31,517 bases of DNA from Cellulomonas sp. (GTDB lineage: Bacteria > Actinomycetota > Actinomycetes > Actinomycetales > Cellulomonadaceae): NCBI GenBank assembly GCA_027451305.1, contig DAIDJQ010000153.1, forward strand, positions 1-31,517, read 5' to 3'. Shown piece by piece: positions 8,175 through 16,478 of the stretch. The notes under the pieces are model-generated. The model saw only the letters and a program-made list of their open reading frames with translations, was not told the origin of the DNA and made no database searches. How positions within the stretch are numbered: position 1 is the first letter of the stretch; every line of letters starts with the position of its first letter. The position numbers were made by a program, and so were the translations under genes.

Positions 8175-9296
8175 TCAGGGCTCGGCCCGCACCCAGCCGG
8201 GCGGGACACCCTGGGCGACGGCGGTGTCGATGAGGCGCGCGAGGCGGTGCGTCGGGTCGCACTCGAGCGCGCGCACGAGCAGCAGCTGGGCCCGGGCGCC
8301 GTCGCCGCGCCACCAGGCGAGCAACGCCAGCAGGGTGAGGGCGGGTGCCTGCCGCTGACGTTCGCCGTGCGCGACCACCCGCTCGAGCACGCGCTCGTGG
8401 ACACGGGTGGCGCCGGTCGGTGGCCGCACGCCGGCGCGCGGATCGACGACCAGGGCCAACGCGTCGGCCAGGGCCGCGTCGGCGTCCGGCGAGGTCCGAG
8501 CACCGAGAACCGACCGCTCCGGCAGCGTGCCGGTGCCGGGGACGAGGGCGACGAGCACCGCGTCCCGGACCCGGGTGTCCGTCAGTCCCGCCTCCAGCCG
8601 CCCGAGCGCCGAGGCTCCGACCGGGACCCCACCGTCCGCGGCGTCCGTCACCGCGCGCCGCCACGCCCGCACGCTGTCCAGCCGCCAGCGCTCCAGCGCC
8701 TCCTCCGACCCGGCGCCGGCCAGCCGGGCCAGCCAGCGGCGGCGAACCCGCGCGACCGCTTTGCGTGCGTCGCTGCCCGCGGACCGGATCCGGGCGACGT
8801 CCTCGCGCGTGCCGGCCACGACCGAACCGGCCAGCACCATCTGAGCACCCACCTGGGTCGCCTCGAGCTCCTCCAGGGGACGACCACCGGGTGGGCAGCA
8901 CGAGTCCTCGCAGTCGAGCGCCAGGTAGCCGCGGTCGGTCACGACCCACACCGGGACGTCCCCGAACGCGCTCGCCGCTGCCTCCTGGAAGTGCGCCACC
9001 GCGTCCACGACCCGCAGATCGGAGCCGTCCCGCGGGTCGTCCGACGTGTAGACCACGAGAAGGCAGCGGCGCGCCCCGTCGCGGTCGAGGTGGGAGACGA
9101 GCGCCCGCGCCAGCCGTCGTCCGTCGCCCCCTTCGGCCAGGTCCGCGAGGTCCACCCGGATCACCAGGCCGACACGACCTCGCGGTGGACGCAGACCTAC
9201 CGCGACGACGCTGTGCACGGGGCGGAACCCGAGCTGGTGCGGAACCAGGGCCAGCAGCTCGCGCGGCTCGGTGACGCGCAGGGTGGAGAGGGTCAT
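8175..9296 (-). CDS. DUF4192 domain-containing protein
   Basis: The 373-residue protein begins LRVTEPRELLALVPHQLGFRPVHSVVAVGL, the hallmark N-terminus of DUF4192 (a domain of actinobacteria). The mid-protein segment WVVTDRGYLALDCEDSCCPPGGRPL, a Cys-rich turn shared by the family, is intact. The C-terminal third is Arg/Ala-rich helical and includes ALLAWWRGDGARAQLLLVRAL, which looks tetratricopeptide-like. There is no signal peptide or membrane segment. It is divergent from the lipoprotein gene. Function of the family is unknown. Confidence 0.87.
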   Translation of the reverse strand: MTLSTLRVTEPRELLALVPHQLGFRPVHSVVAVGLRPPRGRVGLVIRVDLADLAEGGDGRRLARALVSHLDRDGARRCLLVVYTSDDPRDGSDLRVVDAVAHFQEAAASAFGDVPVWVVTDRGYLALDCEDSCCPPGGRPLEELEATQVGAQMVLAGSVVAGTREDVARIRSAGSDARKAVARVRRRWLARLAGAGSEEALERWRLDSVRAWRRAVTDAADGGVPVGASALGRLEAGLTDTRVRDAVLVALVPGTGTLPERSVLGARTSPDADAALADALALVVDPRAGVRPPTGATRVHERVLERVVAHGERQRQAPALTLLALLAWWRGDGARAQLLLVRALECDPTHRLARLIDTAVAQGVPPGWVRAEP

Positions 9297-9416
9297 GGGT
9301 GGACCTCACACCGGTGAGCCGTCTGCCCGCAGACCCGGAGCGAGGCCTGTGGGTGCCCTCGCCCGTGCACAGGCTCCTGCGTCACCTCGTCACCTCGTCG
9401 CCTCATCCTGCGGTCG

Positions 9417-9422
9417 TAGCCT
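9417..9422 (+). promoter_or_regulatory. -10 hexamer of a leaderless lipoprotein mRNA
   Basis: TAGCCT, 6 nt before GTG 9429 and directly abutting GTG 9423. If it is the -10, only 9429 can be the start. Confidence 0.5.
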
Positions 9423-9428
9423 GTGCCG

Positions 9429-9965
9429 GTGCACCCGACCTCCACGTCCCGGCGCCGGCGGCCGGTGCGGACCGGGGTGGTGGTCGTCGTCGGGCTGCTC
9501 ACCACGCTCGGCACGGCATCGCTCGCCGGGTGCGCATCCAGCGCTCCGGCGCGGCTGGACGCCACCGACGCCTCGTCGTCGCCGTCACCCACCGAGCCGC
9601 TGCTGACCGAGCAGGCCGGGGCCGGGACCAGCGTCGGGGCCCTCGCCCCCGGCTTCCCCACCGCACTGGTGCCCGTGCCGCCGGGGGCCACGGTCCTGGT
9701 CTCCTCCGCCCAGCCGATCAACGGCGGCCTGACTCAGATCAGCCTCAACCTGCGCAGCCAGCAGGATGCCGCGGGGCTGCTCGGCGCCATCCGAGCCTCG
9801 CTGCTCGCAGCCGGTTTCACCGAGGCGCCGCCCTCGCAGCCGGACCCCGGACTTGCGGCTCAGTCGTCCTTCTCCCGCTCCAACGGCACCGAGCTCGTCC
9901 TCGTCGGCATCCTCGACCGTGACGGCGTGCGGACCCTGACTCTCGGCGGACGGGTACGCCCCTGA
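9429..9965 (+). CDS. Putative lipoprotein, function unknown
   Basis: A 178-residue secreted protein: an Arg-rich n-region (RRRRPVR), a hydrophobic stretch VVVVVGLLTTLGTASL and a lipobox SLAGC with the lipidated Cys at 35. A Ser/Thr/Pro linker follows, then a small alpha/beta domain (VPPGATVLVSSAQP, GLTQISLNLRSQQDAAGLLGAIRASLLAAGF, then SFSRSNGTELVLVGILDRDGVRTLTLGG). No Cys besides the lipobox Cys. An alternative GTG 6 nt upstream (9423) gives two extra residues. It lies 39 bp before the polyprenyl synthase gene, which has its own promoter. I do not recognise the family. Confidence 0.75.
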   Translation: MHPTSTSRRRRPVRTGVVVVVGLLTTLGTASLAGCASSAPARLDATDASSSPSPTEPLLTEQAGAGTSVGALAPGFPTALVPVPPGATVLVSSAQPINGGLTQISLNLRSQQDAAGLLGAIRASLLAAGFTEAPPSQPDPGLAAQSSFSRSNGTELVLVGILDRDGVRTLTLGGRVRP

Positions 9966-9992
9966 GCCTGCGAGGGAAGACGGCCGCTCCCC

Positions 9993-9998
9993 TACGCT
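9993..9998 (+). promoter_or_regulatory. -10 hexamer of a leaderless polyprenyl synthase mRNA
   Basis: TACGCT ends 6 nt before the GTG start at 10005; no Shine-Dalgarno is visible. Confidence 0.55.
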
Positions 9999-10004
9999 GA
10001 CCCG

Positions 10005-11114
10005 GTGAGCACCTCGGCACTGCCCCTGGTCGACGACGAGGACGTGCGGCGCCGGGTGGACGCCCTGCTGCAGGACCACCTCGACCGGCTCGAGGTCGAG
10101 CTCTCGGGGGTCGGACCCGAGACAGCACCCCTGGTCGACGCGTTGCGCACGATGCTCGTCGGCGGCAAGCGCCTTCGCGCGGCCTTCGCCTACTGGTCGT
10201 GGCGTGCTCACGGTGGCACCCCAGGGACTGTCGCCGAGGCCTCGGCGCTGCGGGTGGGTGCCGCGCTCGAGCTGTTCCAGGCGGCTGCGCTCTTCCACGA
10301 CGACGTGATGGACGACTCGGACACGCGCCGCGGGCGGGCGACCGCGCACCGCACGTTCGCCCGACGGCACGGCGACCTGGGCCTCGCAGGGGACCCCGAG
10401 CGCTACGGGTCGGCCGCGGCCATCCTGCTCGGCGATCTCGCACTGGTGGCGGCCGACGCCGAGCTGTCCTGCGCGGTCGAGGAGCTGCCGGCTGCACGGG
10501 CAGGTGTGGTCCGCACCGTCTTCGCACGGATGTGCACCGGCGTCACCGTCGGGCAGTACCTCGACCTGGCTGCGCAGGTGCAGCCGTGGGACGACGACCC
10601 GGCGGCGATGGAGCGGCGCGCCTGGCAGGTGCTGCGGACCAAGTCGGCGCGCTACAGCGTCGAGCAGCCGCTGGTCCTGGGCGCGGCGGTCGCCGGTGCC
10701 GACGACGCGGCGCTGGAGCGTTGCGCGGCGATCGGCCTGCCCCTCGGCGAGGCGTTCCAGCTCCGCGACGACCTGCTCGGAGTCTTCGGCGACCCCGCCG
10801 TGACGGGCAAGCCCGCGGGGGACGACCTGCGCGAGGGCAAGCGCACGGTGCTGGTCGCGCGCGCCCTGGCGACAGGTGACGAGCGCACGCGGCACCTGCT
10901 GAAGGAGCGGCTGGGTGACCCCGGACTGGACTCCGCTCGGATCGGCGAGCTAGCCGATGCCGTCGCGGCCTCCGGCGCACCCGTGCAGGTGGAGCAGCTG
11001 ATCGACGAGCTCTCCGGCCGTGCGTTCTCGCTGGTGGAAGCCAGCGGCTGGCCGGAACCCGCCCGTGGCAGGCTCACCGCTCTGGCCCACCAGGCTGTCG
11101 ACCGGCGCCGCTGA
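10005..11114 (+). CDS. Polyprenyl (geranylgeranyl-type) diphosphate synthase
   Basis: The 369-residue trans-prenyltransferase condenses isopentenyl diphosphate onto allylic diphosphates. It shows GGKRLR (53-58, IPP site), the first Asp-rich motif DDVMD (99-103, with HDD before it) and the second DDLLGVFGD (255-263). Residues 4 and 5 positions before the first motif are Ala (94, 95), which in this family permits chains longer than farnesyl, so a C20 or longer product is inferred. A rather long insert lies at 125-140. It corresponds in position and strand to idsA2 (Rv2173) of M. tuberculosis. The product could feed menaquinone, carotenoid or undecaprenyl-type lipids; which one cannot be told here. 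Confidence 0.9.
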   Translation: MSTSALPLVDDEDVRRRVDALLQDHLDRLEVELSGVGPETAPLVDALRTMLVGGKRLRAAFAYWSWRAHGGTPGTVAEASALRVGAALELFQAAALFHDDVMDDSDTRRGRATAHRTFARRHGDLGLAGDPERYGSAAAILLGDLALVAADAELSCAVEELPAARAGVVRTVFARMCTGVTVGQYLDLAAQVQPWDDDPAAMERRAWQVLRTKSARYSVEQPLVLGAAVAGADDAALERCAAIGLPLGEAFQLRDDLLGVFGDPAVTGKPAGDDLREGKRTVLVARALATGDERTRHLLKERLGDPGLDSARIGELADAVAASGAPVQVEQLIDELSGRAFSLVEASGWPEPARGRLTALAHQAVDRRR

Positions 11115-11143
11115 GCGCACCGCTCCCGTCCGGGACCGACTCG

Positions 11144-11161
11144 CGCCCGCCGAAGCGGGTG
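11144..11161. terminator. Hairpin between convergent polyprenyl synthase and Rv2175c-like genes
   Basis: A 7-bp stem (11144-11150 with 11155-11161, one G-U pair) capped by a CGAA tetraloop, in the 50-bp gap between two convergent genes. Confidence 0.45.
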
Positions 11162-11164
11162 AGG

Positions 11165-11578
11165 TCAGAGCTCGGCCTGCGCGAGCCGTCGCACCAGGGT
11201 CTTGCGGCCGGCGAGGAGCGCGTCCATCGGCGTTCCGTCCAGCTCGTCGGCCCGCGTGAACAACCAGGCGACGGCCTCCTCGTCCGAGAAGCCGACGTCG
11301 GCGAGCACCGTGAAGGTCCCCTGCAGCGCGGCGAGCACCGTCCACGCCGGTCCGGAGCCGGGAACCCCCGGCGCGGACGGGTTCGCCAGGTGACCGGGCA
11401 CCAGGAACCTGGCCGGTACGAACAGGACGGGCGGCGTCCCCCGGCGGACGGCGATCAGCTTGCCCTCCTGGACCAGCCGCCGAACCTTGGCGAGGTCGAA
11501 CCCCAGCCGGTCCGCGACGTCGGGAAGGGGCAGCCACTCGTCGACGAGGTCGTCGAGGGCGGGGCGCGAGTCCATCAC
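11165..11578 (-). CDS. Rv2175c-like winged helix DNA-binding protein
   Basis: A 137-residue protein from tandem GTG-ATG starts (11578/11575). The N-terminal half is a winged helix (WLPLPDVADRLGFDLAKVRRLVQEGKLIAVRR, then a VLFVPARFLV wing). The C-terminal half is a helical pair with FTVLADVGFSDEEAVAWLFTRADELDGTPMDALLAG, the hallmark of the Rv2175c family. In M. tuberculosis the homologue is a DNA-binding substrate of the kinase PknL encoded next door; here a PknL-like kinase lies 1.4 kb away, with the LysM gene between. The N-terminal arm is short and has no Thr in its first 40 residues, unlike the Thr-bearing arm I recall for Rv2175c. Confidence 0.85.
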   Translation of the reverse strand: MMDSRPALDDLVDEWLPLPDVADRLGFDLAKVRRLVQEGKLIAVRRGTPPVLFVPARFLVPGHLANPSAPGVPGSGPAWTVLAALQGTFTVLADVGFSDEEAVAWLFTRADELDGTPMDALLAGRKTLVRRLAQAEL

Positions 11579-11584
11579 GGCACC

Positions 11585-11590
11585 AGCCTA
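11585..11590 (-). promoter_or_regulatory. -10 hexamer of a leaderless Rv2175c-like mRNA
   Basis: TAGGCT on the minus strand, 6 nt before the GTG of a GTG-ATG pair; 9 nt before the ATG. Confidence 0.55.
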
Positions 11591-11675
11591 CGAGAGGGCA
11601 GGTCCGCGACCCGAAACGGGACGCTTCGGACGCCGACCTATCGCACGGGCGCACGCTCGACTACCGTGCACAACT

Positions 11676-11698
11676 GTCACTTCTGTCACAGGCGTTAC
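11676..11698 (+). promoter_or_regulatory. Triple GTyAC box, 9-nt phased (MtrA-like operator)
   Basis: GTCAC at 11676-11680, GTCAC at 11685-11689 and GTTAC at 11694-11698 recur at exactly 9-nt steps; the first two are part of a 7-bp direct repeat CTGTCAC. A further GTCAC sits at 11707-11711. The site is 34 bp before the ATG of the LysM transglycosylase. Direct repeats of this kind are what I recall for MtrA, a response regulator controlling wall hydrolases in actinobacteria. Confidence 0.5.
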
Positions 11699-11731
11699 AT
11701 AGCGCCGTCACGTTTCCGGGGGTCCTCCGCC

Positions 11732-12928
11732 ATGACCGAGACAGCCAGCGCACGGTGCGCGGGACTGCGTCGCGCCGCGACCGGGACAGGGGCCACCCTG
11801 GCGCTCACCGCCGTCACGGTCGCCGTCGCCGCCCCGGCGCACGCCGACACGCTGTACACGGTCCGTCCGGGAGACACGGTCAGCCACATCGCGCAGCGCT
11901 CCGGGGTCAGCATCGCGGCGATCAGCCGCGCCAACGCTCTGGCGAACCCGTCGTGGATCCGCGCCGGCCAGGTCCTCACGATCCCGGGCAGCACCGCGAC
12001 GACGCCCCGCACGGCACCGGTCGCAGCCACGACGACGGTCCGGACGACGTACACGGTCGTGAAGGGCGACACCGTCAGCTACATCGCCGCGCGCACAGGG
12101 ACCTCGGTCGCCGCCATCGTCGCTGCCAACCGGCTCGACGGCCGTGCGTTCATCCGCATCGGCCAGGTGCTCACGATCCCCACCGCCGGCACCGCGACGG
12201 CACCGACCGTCAGCACGGTCGCGGCGGACGTGAGCATCGTCCCGGCGGTGCAGGCCGTCACTGCTCCCACGAGCGTCACCAGCTACACCGTCGCCGCCGG
12301 TGACACGGTCTCAGCCATCGCCGCCCGCTTCGGCACCACGATCGCCGCCGTGAGGGCGGCCAACGGCCTCGACTCCCGCTGCTTCATCCGGATCGGGCAG
12401 AGCCTGGACGTGCCGGGACCGAGCGTCGCGACCGCCACGCCGCTCGTGGGCGACACGTTCGCCGGCCGGACCTATCCCGCGGTCGTCGTCGGCGCGGCCA
12501 ACGTGAACAAGGCCGCGCTCCTGGCGACCGACGTGCCCTCGCGAGCCGAGATGCGTGCGCTCGTCGCTTCCACGGCACGCTCCTTCGGGGTCGACCCGGC
12601 ACTCGCGCTGGCTGTCGCTTACCAGGAGTCGGGCTTCGACCAGACCTCCGTCTCCCCCGCCAACGCGATCGGCACCATGCAGGTGATCCCCTCGTCCGGC
12701 GAGTGGGCCTCCCAGATGGCGGGGCGGTCGCTCAACCTGCTCGACCCGAAGGACAACGTCACGGCCGGGGTGCTGATCCTGCGGGCGCTCGTCCGTTCGG
12801 CCCCGGACCTGCCCAGCGCCATCGCCGGCTACTACCAGGGCCTGGCCTCGGTGCAGCAGCACGGCATGTATGCCGACACGCGTCGTTACGTGGCCAACGT
12901 CCAGACCCTGATCACGCGCTTCCGCTGA
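11732..12928 (+). CDS. Secreted LysM lytic transglycosylase (peptidoglycan hydrolase)
   Basis: The 398-residue protein has a signal peptide (residues 1-38, ending APAHA). Three LysM modules follow at about 41-85, 107-150 and 184-228, each of the pattern YTVxxGDTVSxIAxRxG...IRxGQxLxIP, joined by Ala/Thr-rich linkers. An SLT-type transglycosylase domain spans about 270-395. Its catalytic Glu is E299 in YQESGFD, followed by the GTMQVIP and AGYYQG motifs, so the active site is intact. Modules bind glycan GlcNAc and the enzyme cuts the glycan strand outside the membrane. It sits between the Rv2175c-like gene and the PASTA kinase, which itself senses wall fragments, so a joint wall-growth role is inferred. 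The preceding 150 bp hold the phased GTyAC boxes. Confidence 0.9.
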   Translation: MTETASARCAGLRRAATGTGATLALTAVTVAVAAPAHADTLYTVRPGDTVSHIAQRSGVSIAAISRANALANPSWIRAGQVLTIPGSTATTPRTAPVAATTTVRTTYTVVKGDTVSYIAARTGTSVAAIVAANRLDGRAFIRIGQVLTIPTAGTATAPTVSTVAADVSIVPAVQAVTAPTSVTSYTVAAGDTVSAIAARFGTTIAAVRAANGLDSRCFIRIGQSLDVPGPSVATATPLVGDTFAGRTYPAVVVGAANVNKAALLATDVPSRAEMRALVASTARSFGVDPALALAVAYQESGFDQTSVSPANAIGTMQVIPSSGEWASQMAGRSLNLLDPKDNVTAGVLILRALVRSAPDLPSAIAGYYQGLASVQQHGMYADTRRYVANVQTLITRFR

Positions 12929-12976
12929 GCCCCCGCGGGCGCCGCACGCCTCCCCGGGCGGTGCAGATCGCGCCCG

Positions 12977-12982
12977 TAGACT
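12977..12982 (+). promoter_or_regulatory. -10 hexamer of a leaderless PASTA kinase mRNA
   Basis: TAGACT, 7 nt before the GTG at 12990, no Shine-Dalgarno between. Confidence 0.55.
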
Positions 12983-12989
12983 CGCACCC

Positions 12990-15062
12990 GTGGGAACCAC
13001 CGTCACCGATCCGCTCGTCGGCCGCCTGGTCGACGGGCGGTACGAGGTGATGTCCCGACTGGCGCGCGGCGGCATGGCGACGGTCTACATCGCCCTCGAC
13101 CGACGTCTCGACCGGGACGTCGCGCTCAAGGTGATGCACCCGCACCTGGCCGACGGAGCATCCGGCGCCGACTTCATCGCCCGGTTCCGCCGCGAGGCCC
13201 GCACCGCGGCACGGCTCACCCATCCGGGTCTGGTCAGCGTCTTCGACCAGGGAGTCGACGGCGAGACCAGCTACCTGACTATGGAGCTGGTCACGGGCGT
13301 CAACCTGCGGCACCGCCTCGGCGAGCGCGGTGCGCTCACGGTCGGCGAGTCGCTGCGCATCGCCGACGCGGTGCTCGACGCGCTCACGGCGGCCCATCGC
13401 AACGGCCTGGTGCACCGGGACGTGAAGCCGGAGAACGTCCTGCTCGCCGCCGACGACGATCGCGTCAAGCTCGCCGACTTCGGCCTGGCACGGGCCGTCA
13501 CCGAGGTCACCTCGACGACGACCGGCACCGTGCTGGGGACCGTGGCGTACCTCGCGCCCGAGCTCGTGGTGCGCGGGACCAGTGACGCCAGGACGGACGT
13601 GTACGCGACGGGCATCCTCCTGTACGAGATGCTCACGGGGCGGCAGCCGTTCACGGGCTCCACGCCGATCCAGGTGGCGTTCCAGCACGTCAACACCGAT
13701 GTCCCGGCTCCGTCCGACCTGGTGCCCTGGCTGCCGAGCGAGGTGGACGAGCTGGTGGCCGCGCTCACGGCGCGCGACCCCGCAGACCGTCCGGTCGACG
13801 CGGTCGCCGCCCTCGCGCTGCTGCGCCGCACGCGCGCCGCGCTCGACCCGAACGTGCTGGGGCGGCACGCGGACGTCACCCCGACCGTCGTCCTCCCCCT
13901 GCAGAGGCAGGACGCCGACGACGACGAGGTACCGATAGCGAGCGCCGTGGCCGGGCTCGACGTCCCCGCGACGGACGAGACCGCGCTCGACCGCGACCAC
14001 CAGGCGACGACGGCGATGTCGACCGTGGCAGGTCCGGGGAGCACGGTCGCGCTGCCGATCGGCCTGGGCGCGGGCGGCGCCGGGGTTCACGGCGCGATGG
14101 ACGCGCCCGGGCGCGGTGAGTCCTCCGTGGGGGCCGGACGACCGCGACGGCGCCGCTGGCCCGCGCTCCTGCTGGTCGTCCTCCTCGTGGCGGGCATCGC
14201 CTACGGGGGGTGGTGGTACGCGGTGCAGGGGCCGGGTGCCTACACCACCGTGCCGTCCATCACCGGGCAGACGGAGCAGCAGGCGCTCGCCGTCCTCGCC
14301 GCGCACGGCCTGCACGGCACCCGTGCGCAGGCGTACGACGACCTCGCGCCCGCCGGGCAGGTGTTCCGGTCCTCACCGGCGGTCGGGCACCGGGTACACA
14401 GGGCCGGCACCGTGACCTACACCGTCTCTCTCGGCGTGGACCTGGTCACGATCCCCGACAAGATCGTGGGCGCGATGCAGGCCGACGCTGAGAAGGCGCT
14501 CAAGGCTGCCGGTCTGACCGTCGCATACGGCCCCGAGCAGTGGCACGACACGGCCGCGATCGGGTCGGTGCTGTCCGCGACCCTCCCGGACGGTTCGCCC
14601 GCGGACCCGAACGCGCGGGTCAAGCGCGGCACCACCGTGACGCTGTCGCTGTCCAAGGGCCCGGCTCCGGTCACGGTCACGACCGTCATCGGCGGCACCC
14701 TCGACGAGGCGACGTCCCAGCTCGGTGCGGACGGTCTGAAGGTCGCCGCCACGCAGGCGTTCAGCGACACCGTGCCCGCCGGCACGATCATGGACCAGTC
14801 CCCGACGGCCGGCAGCGTCGCGCACCGCGGCGACACCGTGCAGGTGACGGTGAGCCAAGGGCCCGAGCTCGTACCGGTACCGAACGTCTACGGGATGCGT
14901 GCCGACAAGGCGCAGAAGTCGCTTCAGGACGCGGGCTTCGTCGTGGCGATCGACTATCCGCTCGGGGCGCATCCCTGGAATCTCGTGACCTCCCAGAGCC
15001 CTGCCGGTGGAGGTACCGCTACTGCCCCGAAGGGCACAACCATCACCCTCTCGGTCGTCTGA
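12990..15062 (+). CDS. pknL: PASTA-domain Ser/Thr protein kinase (PknL-like)
   Basis: The 690-residue receptor kinase has a full Hanks-type domain: Gly loop LARGGMATVY, catalytic Lys47 (VALKVM), HRD 142-144 in HRDVKPENVLL, DFG 163-165, and a Thr-rich activation loop (TEVTSTTTGTVLGTVAYLAPE) for autophosphorylation. A juxtamembrane linker (about 280-388) is followed by one membrane segment (390-410). Four extracellular PASTA repeats run from about 417 to the end; such repeats bind muropeptides or lipid II. The gene matches pknL (Rv2176) in neighbours and strand, although PknL of M. tuberculosis, as I recall, also has PASTA repeats. Likely targets are the nearby Rv2175c-like protein and division/wall proteins. 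Confidence 0.92.
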   Translation: MGTTVTDPLVGRLVDGRYEVMSRLARGGMATVYIALDRRLDRDVALKVMHPHLADGASGADFIARFRREARTAARLTHPGLVSVFDQGVDGETSYLTMELVTGVNLRHRLGERGALTVGESLRIADAVLDALTAAHRNGLVHRDVKPENVLLAADDDRVKLADFGLARAVTEVTSTTTGTVLGTVAYLAPELVVRGTSDARTDVYATGILLYEMLTGRQPFTGSTPIQVAFQHVNTDVPAPSDLVPWLPSEVDELVAALTARDPADRPVDAVAALALLRRTRAALDPNVLGRHADVTPTVVLPLQRQDADDDEVPIASAVAGLDVPATDETALDRDHQATTAMSTVAGPGSTVALPIGLGAGGAGVHGAMDAPGRGESSVGAGRPRRRRWPALLLVVLLVAGIAYGGWWYAVQGPGAYTTVPSITGQTEQQALAVLAAHGLHGTRAQAYDDLAPAGQVFRSSPAVGHRVHRAGTVTYTVSLGVDLVTIPDKIVGAMQADAEKALKAAGLTVAYGPEQWHDTAAIGSVLSATLPDGSPADPNARVKRGTTVTLSLSKGPAPVTVTTVIGGTLDEATSQLGADGLKVAATQAFSDTVPAGTIMDQSPTAGSVAHRGDTVQVTVSQGPELVPVPNVYGMRADKAQKSLQDAGFVVAIDYPLGAHPWNLVTSQSPAGGGTATAPKGTTITLSVV

Positions 15063-15103
15063 CGACCTGGCCCCGCCTCCACGTGAGGCAGGGTCAGGTC
15101 GTC
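15061..15103. terminator. Bidirectional terminator between kinase and DAHP synthase genes
   Basis: A 9-bp outer stem (15061-15069 with 15095-15103) continues into an inner stem ending in GCCTC/GAGGC around a CACGT loop, with one mismatch. It begins within the kinase stop codon. Confidence 0.8.
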
Positions 15104-15125
15104 GGACCAAGAACCACGGTGGACG

Positions 15126-16478
15126 TCAGTTGCGGCGGAGCAGCTCCACGACCTGGAACGCCAGCTCCAGCGACTGCTGGTGGTTCAGGCGCGGGTCGAC
15201 GCGGGTCTCGTAACGCCGCGACAGGCCCTCCTCGTCGATCTCCTCGGTCCCGCCCAGCACCTCGGTCACATCGTCACCCGTGAGCTCGATGTGCAGCCCC
15301 CCGGGCACGGTGCCGAGCGCACGGTGCACCTCGAAGAAGCCCGCCACCTCGTCGATCACGTCCGCGAACCGCCGTGTCTTGTACCCAGAGGACGAGACGA
15401 TGCCGTTTCCGTGCATCGGGTCGCAGACCCACGTCACCGGACGGCCGTCGGCTGTCACCTTCTCCACCAGTGCCGGCAGCCGGTCCCGGATCAGGCCCGC
15501 GCCCATCCGCGTGATGAAGGTCAGCCGGCCGGGCTCGCCGTTCGGGTTGAGCCGGTCCATCAGCGCGAGCGCCTCGTCGCCCGTCGTCGTCGGCCCGAGC
15601 TTGACGCCGAGCGGGTTCTGCACCCGGGAGAAGTAGTCGATGTGCGCGCCGTCCAGCTTGCGCGTGCGCTCACCGATCCACAGGAAGTGCCCCGAGCAGT
15701 CGTAGGGCAGGCCGGTCCGCGAGTCGATCCGCGTGAGGGGACGCTCGTAGTCGAGCAGCAGGCCTTCGTGGCTGGCGTAGAAGTCGACCGATCGAAGCGC
15801 GTCGAAGTCCGCACCGCAGGCGGCCATGAACCGGATCGCCCGATCGATCTCCGCCGCGATCTCCTCGTAACGGGAGTACGCCGGGTTGGCGGTGAAACCG
15901 CGGTTCCACTCGTGCACCCGCAGCAGGGAGGCGAAGCCACCGGTGGTGAACGCCCTGATCAGGTTCAACGTGGAGGCAGAGGTGTGGTAGGCCTCGAGCA
16001 GCCGGTCCGGGTCCGGGGTGCGCTCGGCCTCGGTGAACGCGTAGCCGTTGACGATGTCCCCACGGAAGGCCGGAAGGGTCACCCCGTCGCGCGTCTCGGT
16101 GTCGGCGCTGCGCGGCTTGGAGTACTGGCCGGCCATCCGCCCCATCTTGATCACGGGCAGGCTGGCGCCGTAGGTGAGCACGACGGCCATCTGCAGCACC
16201 GTCATGATCTTGTGCCGGATCCGGTCGGCGGTCGCCTCCGCAAAGATCTCGGCGCAGTCGCCGCCCTGGAGCAGGAAGGCCTCGCCGCGGCCCGCGGCAC
16301 CGAGCCTCGCCCGTAGCGCGTCGGCCTCGCCGGCGAAGACGAGCGGAGGCAGGGTCGCCAGCCGGTCACGCACCCGGCGCAGGTGCCCCTGGTCCGGCCA
16401 GGACGGCTGCTGCTCGGCGGCCAGCCCCTCCCACGCGTCCAGGCCTTCGAGCACGCCCGGGCCCGGCTCCACGCTCAT
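15126..16478 (-). CDS. aroG: Class II 3-deoxy-D-arabino-heptulosonate-7-phosphate synthase
   Basis: The 450-residue enzyme joins phosphoenolpyruvate and erythrose 4-phosphate, the first step of the shikimate pathway. It is the plant-like class II type: LLQGGDCAEIF, GRMAGQYSKPRSADTE, THEGLLLDYERPLTR-like segment (here SHEGLLLDYE), HFLWIGERTR, KLGPTTT, THTTR-like and CDPMHGN metal/substrate motifs are all present. Start 16478 is fixed by an ATGA overlap with the phosphofructokinase stop codon, so translation is coupled. The frame stays open upstream into the PFK gene, but that part is non-homologous. M. tuberculosis aroG (Rv2178c) holds the same place and strand. Confidence 0.93.
   Translation of the reverse strand: MSVEPGPGVLEGLDAWEGLAAEQQPSWPDQGHLRRVRDRLATLPPLVFAGEADALRARLGAAGRGEAFLLQGGDCAEIFAEATADRIRHKIMTVLQMAVVLTYGASLPVIKMGRMAGQYSKPRSADTETRDGVTLPAFRGDIVNGYAFTEAERTPDPDRLLEAYHTSASTLNLIRAFTTGGFASLLRVHEWNRGFTANPAYSRYEEIAAEIDRAIRFMAACGADFDALRSVDFYASHEGLLLDYERPLTRIDSRTGLPYDCSGHFLWIGERTRKLDGAHIDYFSRVQNPLGVKLGPTTTGDEALALMDRLNPNGEPGRLTFITRMGAGLIRDRLPALVEKVTADGRPVTWVCDPMHGNGIVSSSGYKTRRFADVIDEVAGFFEVHRALGTVPGGLHIELTGDDVTEVLGGTEEIDEEGLSRRYETRVDPRLNHQQSLELAFQVVELLRRN

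Noticed and set aside
5858..8233. Open frame of 791 codons on the plus strand across the sigma factor and stress protein genes
   Set aside because: Low-complexity antisense frame, contradicted by a full sigma factor, a usp gene and a terminator on this DNA.
11580..11731. c-di-AMP (ydaO-type) riboswitch before the LysM gene
   Set aside because: Such riboswitches precede wall hydrolases in actinobacteria, but I cannot find the conserved core; the 150 bp are short and better explained by GTyAC repeats and a promoter.
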